Shown one piece after another: positions 1 through 8,669 of a stretch of 64,000 bases of DNA. The first letter of the stretch is position 1; each line of letters begins with the position of its first letter. The position numbers were made by a program, and so were the translations under genes. The stretch comes from Lachnospiraceae bacterium (GTDB taxonomy: Bacteria; Bacillota; Clostridia; Lachnospirales; Lachnospiraceae): contig JAAVYA010000001.1 of assembly GCA_022790855.1 (NCBI GenBank), positions 1 to 64,000 on the forward strand. Direction: 5' to 3'. Under the pieces are notes generated by a model, which saw only the letters and a list, made by a program, of their open reading frames with translations, searched no databases and was not told the origin of the DNA.

Positions 1-221
1 GTTGTTTCTGAACGCATAGACTTACCTCCTGATAGCGGTATCAAAGGTTGAGACTTAACTTTTGATACTCGTGATAGAAATATAGTCTATTGTTACACAT
101 TTTTTTCTCGCAGTCGAGGTACCCACTATCTACCGTTTACTTTGAAGATTTCAGTGCTTATGTCAGCCGCTTTTTATATTTTAAGAATTCGACAGTTTAC
201 CATACGCCTATGCTAGTTTTT

Positions 222-753
222 ATGAATAAAATGTTATCCGGTTTTGTGGAAATTTATTTTTCATTATATATTTCAAAGCCCCAAATTACAAATAGCACCA
301 TTGCAGAAAACACTCCAGGCTCTTCTTGGTTCTTTGAAAGATAAGTCACTTTTTCTTTCCAGTGATAATATCATATTCGAAAAATCCAACAAACACTTTG
401 AGCTTTGCCCCAAACTCAATGACCAAGCCGCATACAATGGTTTCAATCAGCTTCAGGGAGACTTGTATGTTAGCCTCCTGTTCTCTTTCTCAGTATATCA
501 AGATAAGAAAATCCTCTACCTTTCTGTTCCAATGGGTTACCTGCTTTGGCCTAAGAAAAAGATCAAACTTGTTTTGGCCACGAAACTGGCACCAAAGGAA
601 ATAAACACCAGCAGCCAGAACCGTTAAGGATCCTAATTAATGTGCGATAGCTGGTATCCAAAAACAGAAGTCTTCAGAACCGGTAAAATAACATATTCAT
701 ATGATGCTGAAAATGTTTTTTATCTGCCTTTAACTTGGTATTTACTAATATGA
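222..753 (+). pseudogene. IS4-type transposase remnant
   Basis: This is a broken transposase reading frame. The opening MNKMLSGFVEIYF block (222) is in one frame. A second frame (about 300-625) carries FELCPKLNDQAAYNG and YLSVPMGYLLW, which match from memory the DHAAHNG and YLSVPxGYRLW blocks of IS4-like DDE transposases common in Clostridia. The same frame then meets stops at 625-627 and 634-636 and resumes with CDSWYPK at 643-663, another hallmark of this family. Much of the N-terminal region and all of the C-terminus are missing, and an expected DD pair reads DN, so it should be inactive. No terminal inverted repeats were found. Family assignment rests on recalled motifs only. Confidence 0.6.
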
Positions 754-813
754 AACAAAAAAATATGTAAAATATTTGTTCCCAAGCAAATTATATATGA
801 CGGAATATGTAGT

Positions 814-2005
814 CTAAAAATCTTTATAAGTCTCAGAATCCGCCACCAAACACTCCTTCCTATAAAAGCAAATCCCATATGCCAGAATATTCTCATATCC
901 CTCCTGGCGCAATTCGTCCTTATACTTACGCTCCTCAATCTGCCGTACCGCTTCCCGACATCCCTTCTCCATATCCTGAAATCTCTGTACTGCTTTTAGC
1001 TCCAAAATGATCCCACGGCCATCCCGGATCCTTTTGGCGTCTTCAATATTAGATCCGCTCGTCCTACCCCGGCTTCCCGACTGGACAAGACACGGTACGT
1101 CCCATTTTGGCGCAGCAAACCCGCCAAAAATCCATGGTAATAGCTTTCTCCATAATCAAAATAACTGATAGTTTCTGCAAGGAACCTAGAAATCTCATCC
1201 TTCATGGTGCGGGTATCCCCTTCCTCCATAGCCTTATACAGGAGCGACAACTGAAACGTTTTCTGCTTTTTTTCAAACCAGCTGTGTATCGTATTTTGAT
1301 AAATATAGGAAATCTCCTGGTTGGGAATCTTCATAGCAACATAGCGGTTGACTCCCTCCAGGCAAATAGACGTCTTTTTTAAATATCCGGTAAAAAACAA
1401 AAAGTTCCATAAACGATCTTCCGAATCGAAAATACTATCGCATGTGATATCCTCATGGACCGCTTTCTCTATGGTTCCGCCGTCCATGAGATGCTCCAAC
1501 TGCTCTTTCATGGTCTCTTGGCCGTCGTCCATCTATTCCACCAAATCACGCACCGCTTTATTGGAGCTGGTATTGGCCCAGTAAGGAACCGGTAAAGATT
1601 GGGGATTGCTTATAATATCCTGCCTATAATTCAAGATACTCCAAGGATTATACAATTCTGTTTTTCCAAAACAATATCCGTCGTACCATTCTTTTATAAC
1701 GGAAAGATTTTCGCTCCTTCCATAATAGTTCAACATATCCTGAACCTCTTCTTCGGTAAAACCAAAATAAGAATCATAATGCTCATTTAAAATCGAATAA
1801 ACCCTCAGGTTATTCAAGCCTGTAAAGATAGATTCCCTTGATATCCGCAGGCATCCGGTAACCACTGCAAATTCAAGGTACGGATTTGATTTTAGGGCAG
1901 ACAAATTTCTTTTGCCAAAAGGGTTTTATCCACATAATATAAATTTTTCTCAATTATTTTTGCGAAATCATCCATTCCTACTGGCAAATTCTTTTGCTTT
2001 TCCAT
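814..2005 (-). pseudogene. AAA-ATPase-like / PD-(D/E)XK nuclease family protein, multiply disrupted
   Basis: The gene starts MEKQKNLPVGMDDFAKIIEK at 2005 and reads into YYVDKTLLAKE, the normal opening of the AAA-ATPase-like plus PD-(D/E)XK nuclease family (DUF1703 type). It then stops near 1895. The family's Walker A region is absent, and the frame resumes near 1904 with family sequence such as LEFAVVTGCLRISRESIF. An in-frame TAG at 1533-1535 and a frameshift near 1020-1045 break the rest. The nuclease-like end is still recognisable as ADLILKTPK, then (new frame) GIILELKAV and QIEERKYKDEL. Intact members are usually 500-600 residues. This copy is dead by at least three lesions and sits beside another relic, marking the edge of the glycan locus. 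Confidence 0.85.
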
Positions 2006-2047
2006 TTCCACCCACTCCCTCCAAACATTCCTTTGCAAATCCTTGCA

Positions 2048-3916
2048 TTACTGGGGATGGTAGGTAGGCACAATCTCCTTCATCCATTCTCGGATATCCT
2101 CCGGCTCTTGTACCACATAATCCCGCAGATTCTCCAACTGCAGCAAAAAATGATCCTCATCCAGTTGGATTGGCTTGCCAATATGTATGAGTCTGTTTTT
2201 TGTCTCCTGCATTCCCTCCTCATCCATCAACAACTCTTCATAGAGCTTCTCACCTGGGCGCAGTCCGCTGAATTCAATCCGGATGTCTTCATCAGGCCGA
2301 TGGCCAGAAAGTAGGATCAAGTTCCTTGCCAAATCCAGAATTTTCACCGGTTCTCCCATGTCCAGCACAAAGATTTCGCCGCCTTTGGCATAAGCCCCCG
2401 CCTGCAGTACCAGGGAAACTGCCTCGGGAATCGTCATAAAATAGCGGATGATATCTGGATGAGTCACCGTAACCGGGCCGCCCTGCTCAATCTGCTTTTT
2501 GAATAAGGGTATCACGCTCCCGTTACTACCCAATACATTCCCAAAACGCACAGCCACAAACTCTGTCTGGGAACGGTTATTGTAAGTCTGGATAATCATT
2601 TCACAGACACGTTTGGACGCCCCCATAATATTCGTGGGATTCACCGCCTTATCTGTGGAAATCATAACAAATCTTTTTACCTTCCATTTGTCGGCAGCCT
2701 GAACCACTTTCCAGGTTCCCAATACGTTGTTTTTCACCGCCTCGTTGGGGCTGTCCTCCATCAGGGGCACATGTTTATGGGCCGCCGCATGATACACAAT
2801 ATCCGGGTGGTAGGTTTCAAAAATCAAATCCATTCGCTTTGTATTCCGCACGGAAGCGATCAGAACCACAAGATTCAGATTGGGGAATTTCTTCCGCAGT
2901 TCATTTTGAATATCATAGGTGGTATTTTCATAAATATCTACGATCACCAACTGCTTGGGACTATTTGCCGCGATCTGCCGGCATAACTCGCTTCCGATGC
3001 TTCCGCCGCCGCCGGTAACCAGAACTGTCTTATTGGACACATAGCCCATGATGGAAGAAATATCTACACTTACCGGTTCTCTGCCCAGCAAATCATTCAC
3101 ATCCACCTCTTTGAGCTTAGACACGCTCACATCCCCGTTCACCAACTGGTACATTCCCGGCAGACGCTTCAGTTCGCATCCCGTCTCTTTACAAATATCA
3201 AGAATCCCCTTTATCTCCTGAGCCGACGCGGAAGGAATTGCAATCATAATCTCATGTACGTGAAACTCTTTTGCAGCCATGGGGATAGCATAGCGGTTCC
3301 CTACTACCTTGACGCCGTGAATGTATTTCCCAATTTTGGAAGGGGTATCGTCTATGATACAGACAACTTTTTTGTTTACATAGCAGCTGTTCACGATTTC
3401 CCGCATCAGCATTTCACCTGCGTTGCCTGCCCCCACAATCATAATGTTCGTCTTTATTTTCTGCTCCGTAATATGATTCATCAGGCTCCGGATTGCCCGG
3501 TATGCAAAACGGCTGATAAATTCCAGGGCAAATAGAAAAATACCGTAAATGACATAATAGCTTCTGGGCATATTTCCTTCTGCGATGGTTATAAACGTTA
3601 CCGCTATGATCTGCAGAAGGGAGACAATGACACAGGCCACAGCGATATTCAGCATTTCATTGATTCCGGCATAGGTCCATAGGCTGGAGTACATACGCAT
3701 ACAGGAAAATACGATAAGCGCCAGGATCACTAAAATAAAATAGTAATGATGGAAGCGCCTCATATATTCTGCGACGCTTCCTTCAATCCTAAACTCAAAC
3801 CGTACATACAGCGCTAGGAAGGCCGCAAGGTAAACGGCTATGATATCGTATAGAACAAGCGCTCCTTTTCTTATCGTCAGTTCTCTATTATTACTATTTA
3901 AATTTTTTATCTCCAT
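2048..3916 (-). CDS. CapD/FlaA1/WbpM-type nucleoside-diphosphate-sugar 4,6-dehydratase
   Basis: A 622-residue membrane-anchored NDP-sugar dehydratase, full length for the large FlaA1/WbpM/PglF class. Four membrane segments lie at about 19-40, 56-75, 86-112 and 118-140. A first Rossmann-like domain has GAGNAG at 162-167, and the catalytic short-chain dehydrogenase domain has TGGGGSIG at 301-308. The STDKAVNPTNIMGASKR block carries the TDK residues used by this class in place of a Tyr-Lys pair. Known members convert UDP-GlcNAc to UDP-4-keto-6-deoxy sugars; the substrate here is inferred. It is the last gene of the glycan locus and may also be served by a promoter candidate at 3966-3994. Confidence 0.93.
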   Translation of the reverse strand: MEIKNLNSNNRELTIRKGALVLYDIIAVYLAAFLALYVRFEFRIEGSVAEYMRRFHHYYFILVILALIVFSCMRMYSSLWTYAGINEMLNIAVACVIVSLLQIIAVTFITIAEGNMPRSYYVIYGIFLFALEFISRFAYRAIRSLMNHITEQKIKTNIMIVGAGNAGEMLMREIVNSCYVNKKVVCIIDDTPSKIGKYIHGVKVVGNRYAIPMAAKEFHVHEIMIAIPSASAQEIKGILDICKETGCELKRLPGMYQLVNGDVSVSKLKEVDVNDLLGREPVSVDISSIMGYVSNKTVLVTGGGGSIGSELCRQIAANSPKQLVIVDIYENTTYDIQNELRKKFPNLNLVVLIASVRNTKRMDLIFETYHPDIVYHAAAHKHVPLMEDSPNEAVKNNVLGTWKVVQAADKWKVKRFVMISTDKAVNPTNIMGASKRVCEMIIQTYNNRSQTEFVAVRFGNVLGSNGSVIPLFKKQIEQGGPVTVTHPDIIRYFMTIPEAVSLVLQAGAYAKGGEIFVLDMGEPVKILDLARNLILLSGHRPDEDIRIEFSGLRPGEKLYEELLMDEEGMQETKNRLIHIGKPIQLDEDHFLLQLENLRDYVVQEPEDIREWMKEIVPTYHPQ

Positions 3917-4355
3917 GGTATATGTGAATTCCTTTGTTTCATATTTATCCTATAGGGACTGTTTCATTTTACTATAAAAAATTGAAATAGGCAATCCCAA
4001 AACGAGCTTATAGCAGGAGTTTCCAGCTAAAGCATAGTTTCTTTGAAACCAATAAGCACCGTACCACCATCCCACAATCATTAGACGTTTCACAAGCCTT
4101 CCATTCATAGATAGCAAATTTAACCACTCTTCTTCACTACCTACAAACAATTTATGTGAATATATAACTATCTTTGAGTCAAGTAATATGGAATAATTAC
4201 TGATATTTAAGGTGATTATCTATAGCTTCAAACGATATTTTCTAAAGAGATCACTCTAATCTTATTTGACTTCACCATATGAAATAAATTTTTTTCTTTA
4301 CAACCTAAAGCCGAATTTTCTCTTAATACGTGTGTAACATATAGCAATGCCCCCA
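3917..4355. other. Intergenic gap with a doubtful 66-codon orphan frame
   Basis: This 439-base AT-rich stretch separates the dehydratase from the acyltransferase. Its only open frame is a minus-strand one at 3950-4150 that begins with TTG and lacks a convincing ribosome binding site. Its peptide has a Trp-rich middle (VGWWYGAYWF) and a basic end (FYSKMKQSL). It could be the tail of a lost glycosyltransferase or other gene; I do not recognise it. A minus-strand promoter candidate overlaps its 3' end. No tRNA, strong terminator or repeat was seen. Confidence 0.4.
3966..3994 (-). promoter_or_regulatory. Candidate sigma-A promoter for the capD-like gene
   Basis: On the minus strand TTGCCT (3989-3994) and TAAAAT (3966-3971) are separated by 17 bases, giving a leader of roughly 40 bases to the ATG at 3916. 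The -35 is only 4/6, so this is a moderate candidate. Confidence 0.35.
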
Positions 4356-5447
4356 TTAGTTCTCCTGTTTCCTGTTTCCAAATTTCCCAATAAGAAACGG
4401 CATCTTTTTATTTACAAACTCAACCACACCATATTCTAAAATTAAAAGATGAAATAAAATCATTAAAGATTCTATATAATATTTTAAACAGACTTTCGTT
4501 GATAAGGAAACCGCTCCTTCCCATCCTTTCACTAATATTTCCTGAAATCCCAAGCCTCCATGAGTGGACATAATAATTAATGAATTACGGCCACACCAAG
4601 TGAGAATGGGAAAAGTATAATGATCCGCTAGGTATTCCAAAACCAATATCCACCCACTTGAACCACACAATGCACAGAGCATGTACAAAAATGGATAACC
4701 TCCAAAACGCATATTATTAAAATCGACAACACCTTGATTTATTGGATATGCAGAAATATTTATTATTAATAAAAGAATACCAAGCATCAAGTGAACATTC
4801 TTATTTGGAATCCTTTGCATTAATATATACAAAATATAGCCCGCTCCCAAAAATAGAAAACCTGTAATTCCTTTTGTAATGGCAAGGATCGGCATACGGA
4901 TTATCTCATAATAATTACCACAAATACCTTCTAATATTCCCATGACATAATCGGTTTTATAAAATATTAAAACCGCTACCAATACACATAGTCCCTTTAA
5001 ACTAACATGAAACTTCATTACAAAGAAAAAAATAATTTCTGCAATAAACATCGCTGTTAAAAACCACAAAGCTCTTAATCCCCTTAACGATATTGTTGTA
5101 TACAAATCATCGGCTAAGTGTGTCATTTGATATATGAAATCTTTTCCTTTAAAGAAAGAAACCATCATTTTGTATATTATGATCAATGCGCTAAATGAAA
5201 AATATGGTATCAAAAGTGAGCAACACTTTCTTTCTAAAAACTTCCTAAATGAGATTTTAACCCCTCCCCCGCGAGAAATCAAATATCCTGTTATTAGGAA
5301 AAAAATAGGAAGCTTAAATGTACCAACCCATCTATCGATCGGATTCCCTATTTCCGTAATGTGTCCAAACATTACGGAAAGAATCCCTATTCCTTTAGCA
5401 GCATCCAGAAATATTAAACGCGGCTTCTCTTTTTTTGTTTGTGTCAT
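4356..5447 (-). CDS. Acyltransferase-3 family membrane O-acyltransferase
   Basis: A 363-residue polytopic protein of the acyltransferase-3 family (OatA/NodX type), which moves acyl groups, usually acetyl, onto surface carbohydrates. The N-terminal FLDAAKGIGILSVMFGHI block (about 13-30) holds the conserved helix-1 histidine (His29), followed by KLPIFFLITGYL (about 45-56), the usual second signature. About ten hydrophobic helices follow and there is no extracytoplasmic SGNH domain. It lies in the AT-rich module behind the beta-helix gene. A role in O-acetylating the local glycan or teichoic-like polymer is inferred. The acceptor cannot be read from sequence. Confidence 0.88.
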   Translation of the reverse strand: MTQTKKEKPRLIFLDAAKGIGILSVMFGHITEIGNPIDRWVGTFKLPIFFLITGYLISRGGGVKISFRKFLERKCCSLLIPYFSFSALIIIYKMMVSFFKGKDFIYQMTHLADDLYTTISLRGLRALWFLTAMFIAEIIFFFVMKFHVSLKGLCVLVAVLIFYKTDYVMGILEGICGNYYEIIRMPILAITKGITGFLFLGAGYILYILMQRIPNKNVHLMLGILLLIINISAYPINQGVVDFNNMRFGGYPFLYMLCALCGSSGWILVLEYLADHYTFPILTWCGRNSLIIMSTHGGLGFQEILVKGWEGAVSLSTKVCLKYYIESLMILFHLLILEYGVVEFVNKKMPFLIGKFGNRKQEN

Positions 5448-5543
5448 AATAAGCTCTTTCTTAATCCTTTACTTTTAGATATATTACTATTTTCCATTCT
5501 CCAAACATAACGTATACAAACCAATATAAAGATTAAATTTATA

Positions 5544-8500
5544 CTACTTAGTAATTTTAAGACTTTTTTCTTGACTCCAATCGGTATATACCATGACATT
5601 TCCATCCTTCTGATACCCACGAACCTTATAATAATATGTCTTTCTTTTTTTCAATCTGGGAATTGTATAAGAGTTCCCACGTACATCTTCTATCTTCTTA
5701 TAAGATTTTCCTTTTTTTTCTGACTGGTATACAAGATAATTACTAATATCTTTTCTCTTTTTCCAAGACACTTTTGCCTTGTTCCCTTTCAGATTTTTTA
5801 CAGATTGCAACTCCACCTTATTTGTAGTAATTTTTTTGCCAGCAGTTTTTATACTATTATTCTTATTTTCTGAAATCTTATTATCCTTAATGGTCACAAC
5901 ATACTTATTCGATTTTACATAAATAGGATAAGTCATTTTTTTTACAGTGTTCCCTGTAATTTGAGCCTTTCCTACTTCAATTCGAATTCCATAATTTGTT
6001 TTATTTCCTGTAATATTATTATTTTTTACAGTATAAGTAAATCCTCTCCCATTCATTAAGCGAATAGGATTGAATTGTTCTTTTGAGGAATTTGACGTTG
6101 TCATAGTATTATTACTAATTTCCATATTTCTCATAGCTCCTGCCGTCCGAACTCCATACGACATTTTGCCTTCTATTTTATTTTTATGAATTTTTGCAAT
6201 TATACTGTCTTCGGATGTTTTTATACCACATCCATCCACTGCATTTGACATTGAAATCGTATTAGCCTGTATTTTCGTAGCTGTTGACTTATCCGTTACA
6301 TAAATACCATGTTTTTTTACACCAGAAATTTTATTTTTGGATATTTCTGTAAACTTACTTAAATCAAGATAAATGCCGCAACCTTTCGTATTCTTTATTA
6401 TATTATCCCTGATCTTTCCTTTTACTATGCCGTTTCTTCCGCCCGCAATTCCATTTGTACCTGCGTTGCTAATCGTATTATCATATATATCTTTCTCAAC
6501 AGTACTTTCAAATATTTCTATTCCCGCTTCCTTAGAATTGGTAACACTATTTCCATATATACTTCTTACAAAGGACATCAAATGGATATAAATACCATGC
6601 TCTCCTACAATATCTACTGTATTATTGCATATATCCCCCTTTACTCTTGCATGTGTATCAACATAAATTCCAGACAGACACCCTTTCTTCCCTCCATTTG
6701 CAATTTCCTGCTTCCAGTCTTTACTGGGCTTATATGTTCCGCTATTAATAATCTTATTATTTGCAATATTCCCCTTTACATATGCCGTATCCTGATATAT
6801 TGTACTAGTACTCGCGGATGGCCCGGAATATATTGCAATAGCAGCATATGTGACATTTTTTATCTCGTTATTTGTAATATCCTTACAATAAGTATCCGCT
6901 TTCATCATACTATCTACAATAATTCCATAATCCCCTTCATTCCCATTATGATTACCGCCAATTGTGTCAAGTTTATTATTCTTTATAGAACCACAATGAG
7001 AAGCATGGTAAATTCCAATACCATCCCCTGTACAATTGCTGATATTATTTTTTTCTATATTTCCGACTACGCTTCCCTTCTTTTTGTTTGTTGGTCCGGT
7101 GATTAAAATACCAGTGCCTTTCCCATCCTGAATCACATTATTTATAATCTTCCCTTTCACAGTACACCCTGTATATAACTGTATGGCAGATCTTTTAAAA
7201 GATTTAACCGTATTACCTGATATACTGCCTGTCGCTAAAGAATTATTCGCTAAATATATTCCATGTTCCCCAACCCTCAATACTTTATTATTAGAAATAG
7301 ATCCTACCCTTGCTCCCACAATATAAATTCCGATATAGCAAGTATTTACCTCATTATTTTTAATAGATCCTGTTTGCGCACCATCCTTTAAATAAATTCC
7401 ATTTGTCTCATTCCCTTTCTCTTTAGATACACTGACAAGATCATTTTTGCTTATTTCTGTAACAACAGCCCCTTCTCCAGTTAATTTTATCCCATTATCT
7501 GTAAAGTCCTGCAATTTACAATTTTTAATGGTTTCTGCTTTCGATTCTGTTAATGAAATACCTGTTATTCCACCATAACATTGTACTCCTTCAATAGAAT
7601 TTAATGTTGATTCTTTTGCAAACACACCATTTTCTTTATATCTTCTAAATACTGTATTTTTTATTTCTATATTTTGGGCTTTATTTAAATATACTCCACC
7701 GCCTTCTACTATTCCTCCCATAATAGAAACATCTTTTACGCCTGGTTTAATGTATAAAGCATATTTACTCTTTTCACCACTATACTTAATCGTACTCCCT
7801 TGTAAATTTAATGTCACGTAAGAATTAACTGTAATATCTTTTGATATATTTAGCACAGTTTCTTTTTCTGTATTAATTATAACATGACTGTAAATTGCAA
7901 GAGCTGATGTAATGTTATAGATTCCTGCTTTTACATTTATTGTATATGGATTTTTAGCTGTTGCTGATTTAGCCGCATTTTTAAGAGCTGTTGTCAATTC
8001 TGCGACATTCTTTACAGTTATTGATGCGGGTGCACCCATAGGTTCAATTCCATCATTCACTTCTAGCTTGAGAGAATCTAGTGTCTTTTCTTCATCTTCA
8101 AGAATTTTGCCTGCTTTACGCACCTCTTTCTTTGGAATTTCTATATCATCCTTCTCATTCTCTTGTTGAATCTCCAGTGCTTCCAATTCGTCTTTGCTTT
8201 CCACCTCATCATCCGGTATTTCATCAATATCATTCTCTTCCTCTACTTCTTTTAGAGCCCCTTCCACATTATCTTTCTCATCCTCTGACTCCTGTTCTAT
8301 TTGAGATTGTACCGTGTCCCCTGTCTCTTCTCCATCATTCTGAATCTCTTTAAGAGTTTCATCCTTATTCTGAGATTCTTGTGATTCTTTATTCTCTTGG
8401 ATCTCTTCTGCAATTTCTTCTTTATCCTGAGATGCTTCATTTTCTTTCTGTAAAGTTTCACTACCACCCTCTTCCGATGAAAAATTACCATCTTCTAGCA

Positions 8501-8597
8501 CTTGTTGCTCCTGGGCAGTATTTTCTGCCGCATTTACAGTTACACTACTACCCGCCAGCACTATTGCCAAACACACTGATAATAATTTTCTCTTCAT
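5544..8597 (-). CDS. Secreted right-handed parallel beta-helix protein with acidic linker and C-terminal FN3-like domain
   Basis: A 1017-residue exported protein. Residues 1-23 form a signal peptide (KRK, hydrophobic core, VNA cleavage site). Residues of roughly 25-185 are a low-complexity Glu/Asp/Gln-rich linker. From about 190 to 915 run many degenerate turns of the form SIxxNxIxxxxxxGIYIxxxA, typical of a pectate-lyase-like beta-helix. The last 90 or so residues (VSWKKRKDISNYLVYQ, YYYKVRGYQ) look like a fibronectin III-type domain. There is no LPXTG motif, C-terminal membrane helix or SLH repeat. Beta-helices of this kind bind or cleave polysaccharides; no active-site residues were identified. 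It has a strong start site (AGGAGG six bases upstream) and its own promoter at 8636-8664. Confidence 0.85.
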   Translation of the reverse strand: MKRKLLSVCLAIVLAGSSVTVNAAENTAQEQQVLEDGNFSSEEGGSETLQKENEASQDKEEIAEEIQENKESQESQNKDETLKEIQNDGEETGDTVQSQIEQESEDEKDNVEGALKEVEEENDIDEIPDDEVESKDELEALEIQQENEKDDIEIPKKEVRKAGKILEDEEKTLDSLKLEVNDGIEPMGAPASITVKNVAELTTALKNAAKSATAKNPYTINVKAGIYNITSALAIYSHVIINTEKETVLNISKDITVNSYVTLNLQGSTIKYSGEKSKYALYIKPGVKDVSIMGGIVEGGGVYLNKAQNIEIKNTVFRRYKENGVFAKESTLNSIEGVQCYGGITGISLTESKAETIKNCKLQDFTDNGIKLTGEGAVVTEISKNDLVSVSKEKGNETNGIYLKDGAQTGSIKNNEVNTCYIGIYIVGARVGSISNNKVLRVGEHGIYLANNSLATGSISGNTVKSFKRSAIQLYTGCTVKGKIINNVIQDGKGTGILITGPTNKKKGSVVGNIEKNNISNCTGDGIGIYHASHCGSIKNNKLDTIGGNHNGNEGDYGIIVDSMMKADTYCKDITNNEIKNVTYAAIAIYSGPSASTSTIYQDTAYVKGNIANNKIINSGTYKPSKDWKQEIANGGKKGCLSGIYVDTHARVKGDICNNTVDIVGEHGIYIHLMSFVRSIYGNSVTNSKEAGIEIFESTVEKDIYDNTISNAGTNGIAGGRNGIVKGKIRDNIIKNTKGCGIYLDLSKFTEISKNKISGVKKHGIYVTDKSTATKIQANTISMSNAVDGCGIKTSEDSIIAKIHKNKIEGKMSYGVRTAGAMRNMEISNNTMTTSNSSKEQFNPIRLMNGRGFTYTVKNNNITGNKTNYGIRIEVGKAQITGNTVKKMTYPIYVKSNKYVVTIKDNKISENKNNSIKTAGKKITTNKVELQSVKNLKGNKAKVSWKKRKDISNYLVYQSEKKGKSYKKIEDVRGNSYTIPRLKKRKTYYYKVRGYQKDGNVMVYTDWSQEKSLKITK

Positions 8598-8635
8598 CTC
8601 TCTCCTCCTATATATTCAGCTATTATGATATTGCA

Positions 8636-8664
8636 ATTATACATCTTCCTCTGTTTCTTTTCAA
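8636..8664 (-). promoter_or_regulatory. Strong sigma-A-type promoter for the beta-helix gene
   Basis: Minus-strand TTGAAA (8659-8664) and a perfect TATAAT (8636-8641) are 17 bases apart. The predicted start is near 8629, leaving a leader of about 30 bases to the ATG at 8597. This suggests the secreted protein is expressed separately from the biosynthetic genes upstream. Confidence 0.7.
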
Positions 8665-8669
8665 TATTT

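Noticed and set aside
5544-8597. Possible DNA repeat or CRISPR-like array in the beta-helix gene
   Set aside because: The periodicity is in the protein turns; the DNA copies are too diverged and unevenly spaced for a repeat array. No CRISPR repeats or cas genes occur in the window.
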